Shown here: positions 1 to 8,109 of the stretch, in pieces
How positions within the stretch are numbered: position 1 is the stretch's first letter
Layout: every line of letters starts with the position of its first letter
Source: Candidatus Woesearchaeota archaeon
GTDB lineage: Archaea; Nanobdellota; Nanobdellia; Woesearchaeales; JACPBO01
NCBI GenBank assembly: GCA_030651135.1
Contig: JAUSCS010000010.1
Coordinates: 62,001 to 126,000 of the forward strand
Direction of reading: 5' to 3'
DNA length: 64,000 nt
Position numbers and translations under genes: made by a program
Notes under the pieces: model-generated
What the model was told of the DNA's origin: nothing
The model's input: the letters and a program-made list of their open reading frames with translations, nothing else
Databases searched by the model: none

Positions 1-589
1 TGAACTTTGTATTTTCCAAAAACTTCTTTATCTGATTATAATTCTGGAGCGCGCCTTCCCTTGAAACAGCATCCACCTTGTTCTGCACCACAACAACCTT
101 ATCGATGCCTATTATTTCCAGCGCCATCAAATGCTCTCTTGTCTGCGGCTGCGGGCATTCCTCATTTGCAGCAACAAGCAGCAAAGCTCCGTCCATTATA
201 GTTGCTCCGGAAAGCATTGTCGCCATCAGGGATTCATGGCCAGGAGCATCAACAAAGCTGACATTTCTCAAAAATTCCGCCTTGCCGCCGCATTTCTTGC
301 AGACCGGCTGCGTTGTATAAGCGTCTGTTCCTTCGCACTTATTGCATTTGTAGAACGATGCATCAGCATAGCCCAATCTTATTGTTATTCCTTTTTTGAT
401 CTCTTCAGAATGAGTGTCAGTCCACTTGCCTGTCATGGCCATTGTTAAAGTTGTTTTGCCGTGATCAACATGCCCGACCATCCCTATATTTATTTCCGGC
501 TGTACTTTTTCTTCTTTGCTATTTTTTTTTATTGCAATTTCTTCTTTTTCTTCTATTTTTTCAGATTCTTCTGGTTTCTTCCTTGGCAT
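1..589 (-). CDS. eif2g: Translation initiation factor aIF2 gamma subunit, N-terminal part (cut by window edge)
   Basis: GTPase subunit of the heterotrimeric aIF2, which carries initiator Met-tRNA to the small ribosomal subunit. The frame opens with ATG at 589 and runs out of the window at base 1, giving about 196 codons. Visible features are a Lys/Glu-rich leader of about 30 residues, the G1 loop GHVDHGKT, G3 DAPGH, G4 NKVD, and a zinc knuckle made of two CxxC pairs (CNKC, CKKC) between G1 and G3, typical of aIF2-gamma. It lies 39 bases downstream of the S6e gene on the same strand, the common archaeal S6e-aIF2gamma arrangement. The C-terminal beta-barrel domains lie outside the window. Confidence 0.95.
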   Translation of the reverse strand, partial: MPRKKPEESEKIEEKEEIAIKKNSKEEKVQPEINIGMVGHVDHGKTTLTMAMTGKWTDTHSEEIKKGITIRLGYADASFYKCNKCEGTDAYTTQPVCKKCGGKAEFLRNVSFVDAPGHESLMATMLSGATIMDGALLLVAANEECPQPQTREHLMALEIIGIDKVVVVQNKVDAVSREGALQNYNQIKKFLENTKF

Positions 590-628
590 GTTAAGTTTTT
601 ATTTTTTTATTCAGCTTTTTCTTCTTTC

Positions 629-1123
629 TTATGCTCGGCTTTCTTTTATATCTGCTGGCTTTTCTTCTTTTTTAGATTCTTCCTTAGGCTCTTCTTGTTT
701 CTCTTTCTTTGTTTCAGCAGGTTTTTCTTCCTTTGCCGCTTCTTCGCCTTCTTTCTTTTCTTCAGCAAACTTTTCTTTCCCTTCTTTTGTAATCTTTAAA
801 TTCACCTGAGAAGTTTTTATTCCGATTGTGTTGCCGGCAACTGTTTTTCTCAGCTTAATGCCCTTTTCCGCAATCCTGATTCCTTTGCTTTTTACAGTGT
901 AGATCTTTCTTTTGGTAATACCTTCAACATCTCTCCTCATCGGAAATCCGCAGTCATCTGAGCCGCCAGTCACCTGGAACTCATAGCCGCTAAAGCCCAT
1001 ATTGTCGCCCTTTACAATGTCGCCGATCTTCTTCCCAATCAGCACCTTAGAATCCTGTCCTTTCAGCTCTCTCTTGTAAGACTTTCCTGTCTTAGAGTCG
1101 CTTATTGTTAGTTTTATGTCCAT
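629..1123 (-). CDS. rps6e: 30S ribosomal protein S6e
   Basis: Small-subunit ribosomal protein of the archaeal/eukaryotic S6e family. The start was set at 1123 (MDIKLTISD) because GGGAGG lies just upstream; an upstream in-frame start would add 14 unrelated residues. The core of about 120 residues has the S6e signatures GQDSKVLIGKKIGD and GSDDCGFPMRRDV. It is followed by a tail of about 40 residues made almost entirely of Glu and Lys, longer and more charged than in many archaeal S6e proteins. It is first in a two-gene unit with aIF2 gamma. Confidence 0.95.
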   Translation of the reverse strand: MDIKLTISDSKTGKSYKRELKGQDSKVLIGKKIGDIVKGDNMGFSGYEFQVTGGSDDCGFPMRRDVEGITKRKIYTVKSKGIRIAEKGIKLRKTVAGNTIGIKTSQVNLKITKEGKEKFAEEKKEGEEAAKEEKPAETKKEKQEEPKEESKKEEKPADIKESRA

Positions 1124-1195
1124 TTTTCCTCCCGAGGACTTAAGCTTTGCAGCAAGCCTCAGCAATAGTGAGAAGTGGGTGTTTGTTTATAAAGA

Positions 1196-1909
1196 TTATG
1201 GGAACAATCTCTCCCTCATGCTTGCTGGCTGTGTCGGATGCTGGAAATACGGGTTAGTGGGCATTAAAGGATTCATATTTGGCTTTTCCCTGCCCATCTG
1301 CGGCAATTCTTCTTTTTCAAAGCCCTCCATTTTTGCTTCCTCTTTAATTGATTCGGGGTTAGGGGTTATTTTATCTATCAGCTCAATCAAATAATAGAAT
1401 GCCGGGAAAAATATAAATATTGCAAGAAAAACCTGCCATGTCGGCTTTACTTTATCGTAGAATATCGGCGTGAAAGCAAGCGCAAAATACGTTACAACAC
1501 GGACCCTTCCGATAAAATGCACCATTTTCTTTGCCTTTATTCCTTCAATTATTATCCAGATTCCGTATGCAAACATGAGCGCTGCCAAAAATAATTTAAG
1601 GAAGAAATAAATTCCGAAAAGTATTTTTCCTGATTCAAGCATTACAAAAACAGTTCTTGCCCAGTCTATTCCCACCCATAAAGGTATGATTCCGTTGGAA
1701 ATAGCATTTCCCAAAGATGTTCCCTTCTTCTCTTGAAAAAATTCTGCAAAAAACCAGCTCAAAAACACAGGGATGCCGATCCAGATCAGGCTGAAGCTTG
1801 TGAAATAGCTGCCGAATATGCCGAGCCATACCAGAAAGAAATGCCAGACCCATGTTAAAAAGATCAATGCTGCGTTCAAAACAGGTAAAATGAAGCTGTA
1901 CCATGCCAT
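1196..1909 (-). CDS. Uncharacterised polytopic membrane protein with proline-rich tail
   Basis: About 237 residues from ATG 1909 (MAWYSF); I see no ribosome binding site, consistent with a short or absent leader. There are about five hydrophobic helices, in the N-terminal 60 residues and between roughly 90 and 180. A hydrophilic cytoplasmic-looking tail of about 60 residues follows, rich in Pro, Glu, Met and Asn. I recognise no catalytic motif. The gene is divergent from trxB and ends about 70 bases before the S6e start on the same strand. No function can be assigned. Confidence 0.75.
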   Translation of the reverse strand: MAWYSFILPVLNAALIFLTWVWHFFLVWLGIFGSYFTSFSLIWIGIPVFLSWFFAEFFQEKKGTSLGNAISNGIIPLWVGIDWARTVFVMLESGKILFGIYFFLKLFLAALMFAYGIWIIIEGIKAKKMVHFIGRVRVVTYFALAFTPIFYDKVKPTWQVFLAIFIFFPAFYYLIELIDKITPNPESIKEEAKMEGFEKEELPQMGREKPNMNPLMPTNPYFQHPTQPASMRERLFP

Positions 1910-1942
1910 ATTGAAAATACTAAATAATTGACTTAATAAACA

Positions 1943-1969
1943 TTTCGAATTCCACAACATTTAAAAACT
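1943..1969 (+). promoter_or_regulatory. trxB promoter with upstream CGAATTC block
   Basis: TTTCGAATTC is followed by a BRE/TATA core CACAACATTTAAAAACT, ending 20 bases before the trxB ATG. The same block, with one base deleted, lies before porG at 5020-5045. The AACATTTAAAAAC part also occurs before L10e, so it is the general core promoter; the CGAATTC part is specific to these two genes. Confidence 0.6.
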
Positions 1970-1989
1970 TCAAAATTGTGAGGTGTGTA

Positions 1990-2892
1990 ATGCATGACTT
2001 AATAATAATCGGCGCCGGGCCGGCAGGAATGAGTGCTGCTGTCTATGCAGCCCGAAACAAGCTGGATTTTCTTGTTATTTCAAAAGACATTGGAGGCCAG
2101 GCGGCATGGTCATCAGATGTTGAAAATTATATTGGCTACCAGTTCATAACAGGAGCAGAGCTTACGCAAAAGTTTGAAGAGCATGTTAAAAAGTATAATG
2201 TCAAGATTATTAATGATGAAATTGTTGAGCTAAGAAAGCCAAACAGCATTTTTGAAATTAAAACAAAAAATAACAAAACATACCTGACAAAAACAATAAT
2301 CATCGCTTCAGGCAAAAAGCCCAAAATGCTCAATATTCCAGGTGAAAAGGAATTCAGGGGGAAAGGCGTAACTTATTGCGCAGTATGCGATGCCCCTTTA
2401 TTTGCCGGAAAAGATGTTGCTGTCATTGGCGGAGGAAACTCTGCTCTTGATGCGGCATTGCAGCTTACAAAGTATGCAAATAAGATTTATGTGATCAATA
2501 TAGCCGGCAAGCTTGGCGGAGAGAAAGTATTAATGCAAAAGGTTGAAAAAAATAGAAAAGTAATTGTTTTAAACAACTCAAAAATAGTTGAAATATCGGG
2601 AGATAAGTTTGTAACAGGAATCAAGGCAGAGCAGGATAAAAAAATAAAAACTCTGAATGTTCAGGGCATTTTCATTGAAATTGGCCTTGTTCCCGAAACA
2701 GATTTTGCGGATATTGCCAAAAAGAATGAATTCGGCGAAATAATAATAGATCAGTCAGCAAGGACAAATATTCCAGGGATCTTTGCAGCAGGCGACGTGA
2801 CAAATACGCCGGAAAAGCAGATCGTTGTAGCAGCAGGAGAAGGAGCAAAGGCTGCATTGGGAGTTATAAAGTATTTGGGTGGGTTGAAATAG
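1990..2892 (+). CDS. trxB: Thioredoxin reductase (NADPH-dependent, FAD)
   Basis: Transfers electrons from NADPH through FAD and a redox disulfide to thioredoxin-like proteins. The start is ATG 1990, preceded by GAGGTG; an earlier frame start at 1978 lacks this. About 300 residues, normal for the family. FAD-binding GAGPAGMSAA is near residues 8-17, the redox pair C130-AV-C133-D follows the first FAD half, the NADPH-binding GGGNSALDA is near 147, and AGDVTN is near the C-terminus. It stands alone and may serve the glutaredoxin-like protein encoded at 32522. Its promoter is nearly identical to that of the POR operon. Confidence 0.95.
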   Translation: MHDLIIIGAGPAGMSAAVYAARNKLDFLVISKDIGGQAAWSSDVENYIGYQFITGAELTQKFEEHVKKYNVKIINDEIVELRKPNSIFEIKTKNNKTYLTKTIIIASGKKPKMLNIPGEKEFRGKGVTYCAVCDAPLFAGKDVAVIGGGNSALDAALQLTKYANKIYVINIAGKLGGEKVLMQKVEKNRKVIVLNNSKIVEISGDKFVTGIKAEQDKKIKTLNVQGIFIEIGLVPETDFADIAKKNEFGEIIIDQSARTNIPGIFAAGDVTNTPEKQIVVAAGEGAKAALGVIKYLGGLK

Positions 2893-2925
2893 ATTTTCTT
2901 TTCAAGTTTTTATTTTGATATAAGG

Positions 2926-3552
2926 TTAGTCTCTTGGGGGAAAATATTCAAAATCGGTAATATGACCTTTCAATTGATTAAATGATTCTTTTAATCCTTT
3001 TAATTTATAATATATTTTTTTTAATTGATTGTCAATTGGGAAGAATGTTAATTCTACTAATTCTCCTCCTAAGTTAATTCCTCGTTTTGCCATTACATCC
3101 TCTAAGTCTAATTTATAGCGAGGTTTGTAATTAGGTTTCTCTGGGTATAATTTATCGCGCGTATCCTCATCAAAGAGAGCAGTATGCCCAAAATCTTTTA
3201 TTAATACATCCGACTCTGATTCCTTTGTGCTTATAGACCAACTTAAAAAGTTAAGATCGGCTAATTCAAGATAAATAGATTCAAGTTTTCCATTAACAAT
3301 CATAAGCCTTTTTTTGTTACCTTTTGGTCTTCTAATATCATGCAGTTCTAATCTAGCATTCCCTATTAGACCAATCCCATCCAAAGCAATATCATAAACA
3401 ATTCCTCTTAAAGCAAAACAATACCTGACCTCTCCATAATCAAAATGCCCTTGCTCAAAACCTATTTCGTTGACTATATAAGGTATTTCAACCTCTTTTT
3501 CAAGATTTTCAATTCTATTTTTTATTTCTTCAAGGTCAACTTTATTTTCCAT
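2926..3552 (-). CDS. Hypothetical protein with N-terminal coiled coil
   Basis: 208 residues, not recognised. The first 20 residues (KVDLEEIKNRIENLEKEVE) form a short coiled coil, and the rest alternates beta-strand-like and charged stretches with no transmembrane segment. It is convergent with trxB and is the last of three minus-strand genes (HTH_10 regulator, unknown, this one). Codon use here is more T/A-rich with fewer GCA and AGC codons than the flanking core genes, suggesting an accessory insertion. Confidence 0.65.
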   Translation of the reverse strand: MENKVDLEEIKNRIENLEKEVEIPYIVNEIGFEQGHFDYGEVRYCFALRGIVYDIALDGIGLIGNARLELHDIRRPKGNKKRLMIVNGKLESIYLELADLNFLSWSISTKESESDVLIKDFGHTALFDEDTRDKLYPEKPNYKPRYKLDLEDVMAKRGINLGGELVELTFFPIDNQLKKIYYKLKGLKESFNQLKGHITDFEYFPPRD

Positions 3553-3582
3553 TTGTTCTCATTATTTATCTCTTACAATTTG

Positions 3583-4233
3583 TTAATAAATCGAGTTTTC
3601 AATTACTAGATTGTCTTTAATTCTATGTGGTTTTATTTCATGTGTTCTTAAGACATAACGCATGCACTCTGAGAATTTCTCATCAATATCTGAAAATTTA
3701 TCAGAGTGAATAGTTGATGTCCTTCTCAAGAATACAAATTCAAATCTTTCTCTTAAAATGGGATTGTGCTTATCTTTAGCATATATTTTAAGTTGTTCTT
3801 TGTATTCTTCCACTTCGACTTTTGAAAAATCAAGAGCGTCTACAAACACGTTAAAAGTCTTTATAATGCCATATAGAGGTGCGCCATCAACTGCCATGTT
3901 GCATTTGTGGGTATATACATGTGCATCTCCTCTTCCTTTCCAAATATTATTTTTAACAGGGGATCCGGCATGACAAATATACAGGTTTATCGTATAATCT
4001 TGTCCTGGCTTCAATTTAATGAGTTCGCCATGAGGAAGTCCAAGGGCTTTTGAAACTTCAATGTCATGGTTATAAATACTGTCTAATTCCACAATCTCCC
4101 CATAAAAGCCCATCTTTACACGATGCGTTTTATTAATTATGCTTTCCAGCTTTTCTAGAGCTGATTCTAGTTCCCCAATTGTTCCATGGAATTTGATTTG
4201 ATTTAAAACATCATCCATCGTTTCATCTTCCAT
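3583..4233 (-). CDS. Hypothetical cytosolic protein
   Basis: About 216 residues from ATG 4233, chosen because GGTGAT lies eight bases upstream; an ATG at 4245 is also in frame. No family is recognised. The N-terminal 50 residues are helical and charged, and the middle has strand-like segments with a CHAG motif and several His residues (DAHVYTHKCN). No membrane segment or signal peptide. It lies between the HTH_10 regulator and another unknown gene on the same strand and shares their AT-rich codon use. Confidence 0.6.
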   Translation of the reverse strand: MEDETMDDVLNQIKFHGTIGELESALEKLESIINKTHRVKMGFYGEIVELDSIYNHDIEVSKALGLPHGELIKLKPGQDYTINLYICHAGSPVKNNIWKGRGDAHVYTHKCNMAVDGAPLYGIIKTFNVFVDALDFSKVEVEEYKEQLKIYAKDKHNPILRERFEFVFLRRTSTIHSDKFSDIDEKFSECMRYVLRTHEIKPHRIKDNLVIENSIY

Positions 4234-4305
4234 TTTAATCACCATAAAGTAGAATAACAGATCTTATATTTTTAATTTTACCCTAACCTGTGGGGTAGTT
4301 AGAAA

Positions 4306-4965
4306 TCACATGTTTTCTGTCAAAAACGGAAGAATCTTTGATTCTGCCTTAGCTAAATGCTCAAAGAAAGTTTCCTTGGAGATCTTTACCTCTTTTGCTA
4401 AATTTCTCAAATCAATTTGTTTAGGAAACTTGTAATATCCACGCTTGATCGCCAACTTTATTGCTTGGAGTTGTTTGTCTGTGATATCCGGGGTTATGTG
4501 CGGCAGGAAGATTTTGTCTATTTTAGTCTCTTTTATTTCCAATAAGTCTGAACTTCCAAAATGTTTAGAGGCATTAAAGGCTTTTATCAACGTACTTCTA
4601 TTCCAAGCAGCCAAACACCAGTATTCAAATCTATCCGGTTTTATCATTATTGGCCTTATATAAAAAAGCTCTTTTGAAAATAAAGAAGAAAAGATTTTAT
4701 ATCGTTTTAAATTTTCTTCTTCTATGGTTATTAAATAATTCTTATACGCCTCTACTTTTTTAACAATTTTATTCTTTCTTAGATCATCAATAAACTTCTC
4801 AATTGATTCTTTTGCCCCTTCTAGAATGTGCATATTGGTCCATTGGAATTTATTATGGGTTGAAACAAATCCTAACAAATAAACCAAATCAACAACATTG
4901 TGTTTTTTGCACAACGGGCTGAATGCGCAATCCTTATGAAAAACCTTGAATTTAATGACCCACAT
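4306..4965 (-). CDS. Bat-type HTH_10 transcriptional regulator
   Basis: 219 residues. The C-terminal 55 residues match the bacterio-opsin-activator HTH_10 pattern: LTDKQ-like ITDKQLQAIKLA, then RGYYKFPKQIDLRNLA and the recognition part ISKETFFEHLAKAESK. The N-terminal part is a probable sensor domain and begins with a Cys/His cluster, HKDC-x5-CKKH at residues 9-21, that could bind metal or act as a thiol switch (inference). The gene is divergent from the POR operon across 104 bases holding the shared TTTCGAATTC block, so it is a good candidate regulator of por and trxB. HTH_10 proteins in haloarchaea activate from sites just upstream of TATA. Confidence 0.85.
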   Translation of the reverse strand: MWVIKFKVFHKDCAFSPLCKKHNVVDLVYLLGFVSTHNKFQWTNMHILEGAKESIEKFIDDLRKNKIVKKVEAYKNYLITIEEENLKRYKIFSSLFSKELFYIRPIMIKPDRFEYWCLAAWNRSTLIKAFNASKHFGSSDLLEIKETKIDKIFLPHITPDITDKQLQAIKLAIKRGYYKFPKQIDLRNLAKEVKISKETFFEHLAKAESKILPFLTENM

Positions 4966-5019
4966 ATGTTAGGCATTAAAAAACCATTACTATTTAAACC
5001 TAATGTTTACTTTTAAGTT

Positions 5020-5045
5020 TTTCGAATTCACAACATTTAAAAACT
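5020..5045 (+). promoter_or_regulatory. POR operon promoter with upstream CGAATTC block
   Basis: TTTCGAATTC followed by ACAACATTTAAAAACT, 24 bases before the porG ATG. It matches the trxB promoter at 1943-1969 over its whole length with one indel. CGAATTC sits directly upstream of the BRE/TATA core, where an archaeal activator would bind. Confidence 0.6.
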
Positions 5046-5069
5046 ATAAAACTTCTTTTTTTACCCTGA

Positions 5070-5627
5070 ATGATTGAAATAAGAATTCACTCCAGAGCAG
5101 GCCAGGGCGCAAAATCAGCTGCCCAGTTTATAGCAGAGGCTGCAATGGAAAAAGGAAAGTTTGTGCAGGCATTCCCTGAATACGGAGCAGAAAGAATGGG
5201 CGCCCCAATGAAAGTATATGTAAGAATATCCGATAAAAAAATAAGAAATTATTCCTCAATAGTTGCGCCTGATGTCGTCATGGTTATAGATCCTTACTTT
5301 ATCGAGCAGATTGATGTTGCTGAAGGCTTGAAAGAAAGCGGCATTTTAATTGTGAACACAAATAAGGATCCTGCCGAAGTGAAAAAAATAACAAACTTTA
5401 ACGGAAAAATATTTGCATTGGACGCAACAAAGATAGCTTTTGAAACAATAAAGGCAAACAAGCCAAATACGCCCTTATTGGGTGCGTTGATAAAGGCAAC
5501 GAATGTGGTTGATTTAGAAGAGATCAACAAAAAAATAAAAGATTATTTTTTAAAAAAGCTTGGCGAAGAAAAAACTAATGCAAACATAAATGCTGTGGCA
5601 AGGGGCTTTAATGAAACCAAAAGCTAA
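5070..5627 (+). CDS. porG: Pyruvate:ferredoxin oxidoreductase, gamma subunit
   Basis: Gamma subunit of the four-subunit archaeal 2-oxoacid:ferredoxin oxidoreductase, which makes acetyl-CoA from pyruvate and reduces ferredoxin. 185 residues, normal length. Family motifs are IHSRAGQGAKSAAQ at the N-terminus, FPEYGAERMGAP near residue 40, and NTPLLGAL near 130. First of four tightly packed genes (G-D-A-B, the usual archaeal order), overlapping porD by 17 bases. Its promoter lies immediately upstream, so the transcript has almost no leader. Confidence 0.93.
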   Translation: MIEIRIHSRAGQGAKSAAQFIAEAAMEKGKFVQAFPEYGAERMGAPMKVYVRISDKKIRNYSSIVAPDVVMVIDPYFIEQIDVAEGLKESGILIVNTNKDPAEVKKITNFNGKIFALDATKIAFETIKANKPNTPLLGALIKATNVVDLEEINKKIKDYFLKKLGEEKTNANINAVARGFNETKS

Positions 5628-5928
5628 ATTAATGTCGAGCAAGGAAATGCCAATTGGCGGCGTAATCATAGAGCCAGGCTCAACTTCAAAGGAAGAAACT
5701 GGATCCTGGAGGGCAGAAAGGCCTGTTTATGATGCAACTAAATGCAACCAGGATATGATCTGCGTGCAGCACTGCCCTGACATGTGCATAATTGTTGTTA
5801 AGGATGAAAAACTAGGGGCAAAGCGCCTCGGCACAGATTTCAGATATTGCAAGGGATGCGGAATATGTGCGCAAGTATGCCCGGTAAAAGCAATCACAAT
5901 GAAGCCAGAAGGGGAGTTTAAAAAATAA
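5611..5928 (+). CDS. porD: Pyruvate:ferredoxin oxidoreductase, delta (ferredoxin-like) subunit
   Basis: Electron-transfer subunit with two Fe-S cluster motifs, 105 residues from ATG 5611 inside the end of porG. The second motif, CKGCGICAQVCP, is canonical. The first reads C45-NQ-D48-MI-C51-VQH-C55-P, so the second of the four usual cysteines is aspartate. That is the CxxDxxC arrangement of Pyrococcus furiosus ferredoxin, whose cluster interconverts between 3Fe and 4Fe forms. An extra C59 follows. The N-terminal 40 residues are an extension usual for PorD. Confidence 0.92.
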   Translation: MKPKAKLMSSKEMPIGGVIIEPGSTSKEETGSWRAERPVYDATKCNQDMICVQHCPDMCIIVVKDEKLGAKRLGTDFRYCKGCGICAQVCPVKAITMKPEGEFKK

Positions 5929-5930
5929 AA

Positions 5931-7103
5931 ATGCCTAAAACAAATAAAAAAACAATTGCGCTAACAGGAGATGAAGCAGCTGCAGAGGCAATGCGGCAGA
6001 TTGACCCGGATGTAATTCCCTCTTATCCCATAACGCCCCAAACATTCATCATTGAAACCTTTGCTCAGTTTTATGCAGATGGAAAAGTTTCAGGGGAAAC
6101 AGTTGACGCTGAATCAGAGCACAGTGCAATGAGCATTGCTGTTGGCGCAAGCGCAGCTGGTGCAAGGGTTATGACTGCATCTTCGTCGCAGGGAATCGCA
6201 TTGATGTTTGAGGTGCTTCCGGTTGCTTCCGGCTTAAGGCTTCCGATTGTCATGAATGTTGTCAACAGGGCATTGTCAGCTCCATTAAATATACATTGCG
6301 ACCATTCAGATTCAATGGCGTGCAGAGACACAGGATGGATACAGATTTACAGCGAGGATGCGCAGGAAGCTTATGATAACAATTTGATTGCGATTAAACT
6401 GGCAGAATCAAAAAATGTTTTATTGCCAGTCATGGTCTGCCAGGATGGCTTTATAACTTCACACTGCGTTGCAAATGTTGAAATTTTAGACGATAATATC
6501 GTTAAAAATTTTGTCGGGGAATACAAGGCAAAGTACTCATTGCTTGATGTTGATCATCCAATAACTTATGGCCCGATACAATTGCAAAATTATTATTTTG
6601 AAACAAAAAGCCAGCTTGATGATGCGATGCAGAACGCAAAAAATGAATTTTTGAAAATAGGCAGTGAAGTCTCAAAATTAACAGGCAGGGAATATGGCTA
6701 TTTTGAGGAATATAAATCAAAGGATGCGAAAGCAATTATTGTTGTGCTAAACTCAACTGCAGGAGTTGTGAAAGATGTTGTTGATGAATTAAGAAGCAAA
6801 GGAAAGAAAGTGGGATTGTTAAAAATAAGGCTGTTCAGGCCTTTCCCATATGAAGAAATAAAAGAAGCATTAAAGAATGCAGAAAAAATTGCTGTTCTGG
6901 ACAGGGCAGAATCTTACGGCGCGAATGCCCCGCTTTATTCAGAGATCTTAAATTCATTATTTTCATTAGATAAAAAGCCGGATGTTTCAAGCATAGTATT
7001 CGGATTGGGCGGAAGGGAGATTTTCAAGAAAGATATTGAAAATATTTTTGAAAATTTGTTAGAAAATAAAAAACAGGAAAAATATGTTGGACTAAGAAAA
7101 TGA
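5931..7103 (+). CDS. porA: Pyruvate:ferredoxin oxidoreductase, alpha subunit
   Basis: 390 residues, full length. It holds the pyrimidine-binding and domain-II parts of the thiamine-diphosphate enzyme. Motifs include GDEAAAEAMRQIDPDVIPSYP at the N-terminus with the conserved YPITPQT, the acid-containing ESEHSAMS near residue 63, and SSQGIALM. It starts two bases after porD and ends in a 4-base ATGA overlap with porB, so translation of A and B is probably coupled. Pyruvate is the likeliest substrate by similarity and by the nearby glycolytic genes; other 2-oxoacids cannot be ruled out. Confidence 0.93.
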   Translation: MPKTNKKTIALTGDEAAAEAMRQIDPDVIPSYPITPQTFIIETFAQFYADGKVSGETVDAESEHSAMSIAVGASAAGARVMTASSSQGIALMFEVLPVASGLRLPIVMNVVNRALSAPLNIHCDHSDSMACRDTGWIQIYSEDAQEAYDNNLIAIKLAESKNVLLPVMVCQDGFITSHCVANVEILDDNIVKNFVGEYKAKYSLLDVDHPITYGPIQLQNYYFETKSQLDDAMQNAKNEFLKIGSEVSKLTGREYGYFEEYKSKDAKAIIVVLNSTAGVVKDVVDELRSKGKKVGLLKIRLFRPFPYEEIKEALKNAEKIAVLDRAESYGANAPLYSEILNSLFSLDKKPDVSSIVFGLGGREIFKKDIENIFENLLENKKQEKYVGLRK

Positions 7104-8014
7104 ACCTAAAAGAATTATCGCTGAAAGAGAACAGGTTTGCATCCGGACATAGGGCTTGTGCTGGATGTGGTTTTCCTCAGATAATAAATACTGTGTTAAA
7201 AGCAACAGACAATGTTGTTGCATCATGCGCAACTGGCTGCCTTGAAGTAACTTCAACAGTTTATCCTCATACAGCATGGAAAGTTCCCTGGATCCACTCT
7301 TTGTTTGAAAACGCTGCTGCAACAATTTCAGGAGTTGAAACAGCATATAATGTTCTGAAGAGAAAAGGCAAGGTAAAAAAAGACATCAAGTTTGTTGCAT
7401 TCGGCGGAGATGGCGGTACTTATGATATTGGCTTGCAAAGCCTGTCTGGAGCATTGGAAAGAGGCCATAAATTTGTTTATGTTTTATATGATAATGAAGC
7501 ATATGAAAATACAGGAGTTCAAAGAAGCTCTGCAACTCCATTAGGAGCAGCTACAACAACATCGCCAGAAGGAAAAGTGCATCATGGCAAGGAACAGTTT
7601 AAAAAAGACATTACAAAGATCATGGTTGCTCATAATATCCCTTATGTTGCGCAGACAACTGTTGCCCATTGGAATGACCTCTATGCAAAAACAGAGAAAG
7701 CGTTTAATGCAAACGGTCCTGCATTTCTGGCTGTTCTGCAGCCCTGCACTCTTGGCTGGAAGTTTCCAGGAAATATGACAATGGAGATCGCAAAGCTTGC
7801 AGTTGAAAGCAGGTTCTGGCCATTGTATGAAGTTGAGAATGGAGTTTACAAGCTAAATTATGATCCTGCAAAGCCAATTCCAGTAGCAGACTATTTGAAG
7901 ACTCAGGGAAGATTTGCGCATTTATTCAAGCCCGAGAACAAGGAAATTCTTGAAAAGATCCAGAAGAATGTTGATGAAGAGTGGGAAAAGCTTTTGAAGC
8001 TGTGCGGGAAATAG
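7100..8014 (+). CDS. porB: Pyruvate:ferredoxin oxidoreductase, beta subunit
   Basis: 304 residues. Thiamine-diphosphate-binding subunit carrying one 4Fe-4S cluster: CAGC at residues 20-23, a Cys in ASCATGC near 47-50, and a distal Cys in QPCTLGW. The TPP/Mg motif is GDGGTYDIG near residue 102 with the downstream YDNEAYENTG. Last gene of the POR operon; no terminator-like hairpin is obvious before the next gene's promoter at about 8077. Confidence 0.94.
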   Translation: MNLKELSLKENRFASGHRACAGCGFPQIINTVLKATDNVVASCATGCLEVTSTVYPHTAWKVPWIHSLFENAAATISGVETAYNVLKRKGKVKKDIKFVAFGGDGGTYDIGLQSLSGALERGHKFVYVLYDNEAYENTGVQRSSATPLGAATTTSPEGKVHHGKEQFKKDITKIMVAHNIPYVAQTTVAHWNDLYAKTEKAFNANGPAFLAVLQPCTLGWKFPGNMTMEIAKLAVESRFWPLYEVENGVYKLNYDPAKPIPVADYLKTQGRFAHLFKPENKEILEKIQKNVDEEWEKLLKLCGK

Positions 8015-8109
8015 ATTCAAGTCGCCTCGTCTTATCTAAACGCAACATCTACGAGCCCCAAAAAATCTGTCGGAAGATTTATATACTTTTAATTCAAAAT
8101 TATCTTTGT

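Noticed and set aside
461-809. Phe/Ser-rich plus-strand frames opposite aIF2 gamma and S6e
   Set aside because: They are mirror images of Lys/Glu-rich coding on the minus strand.
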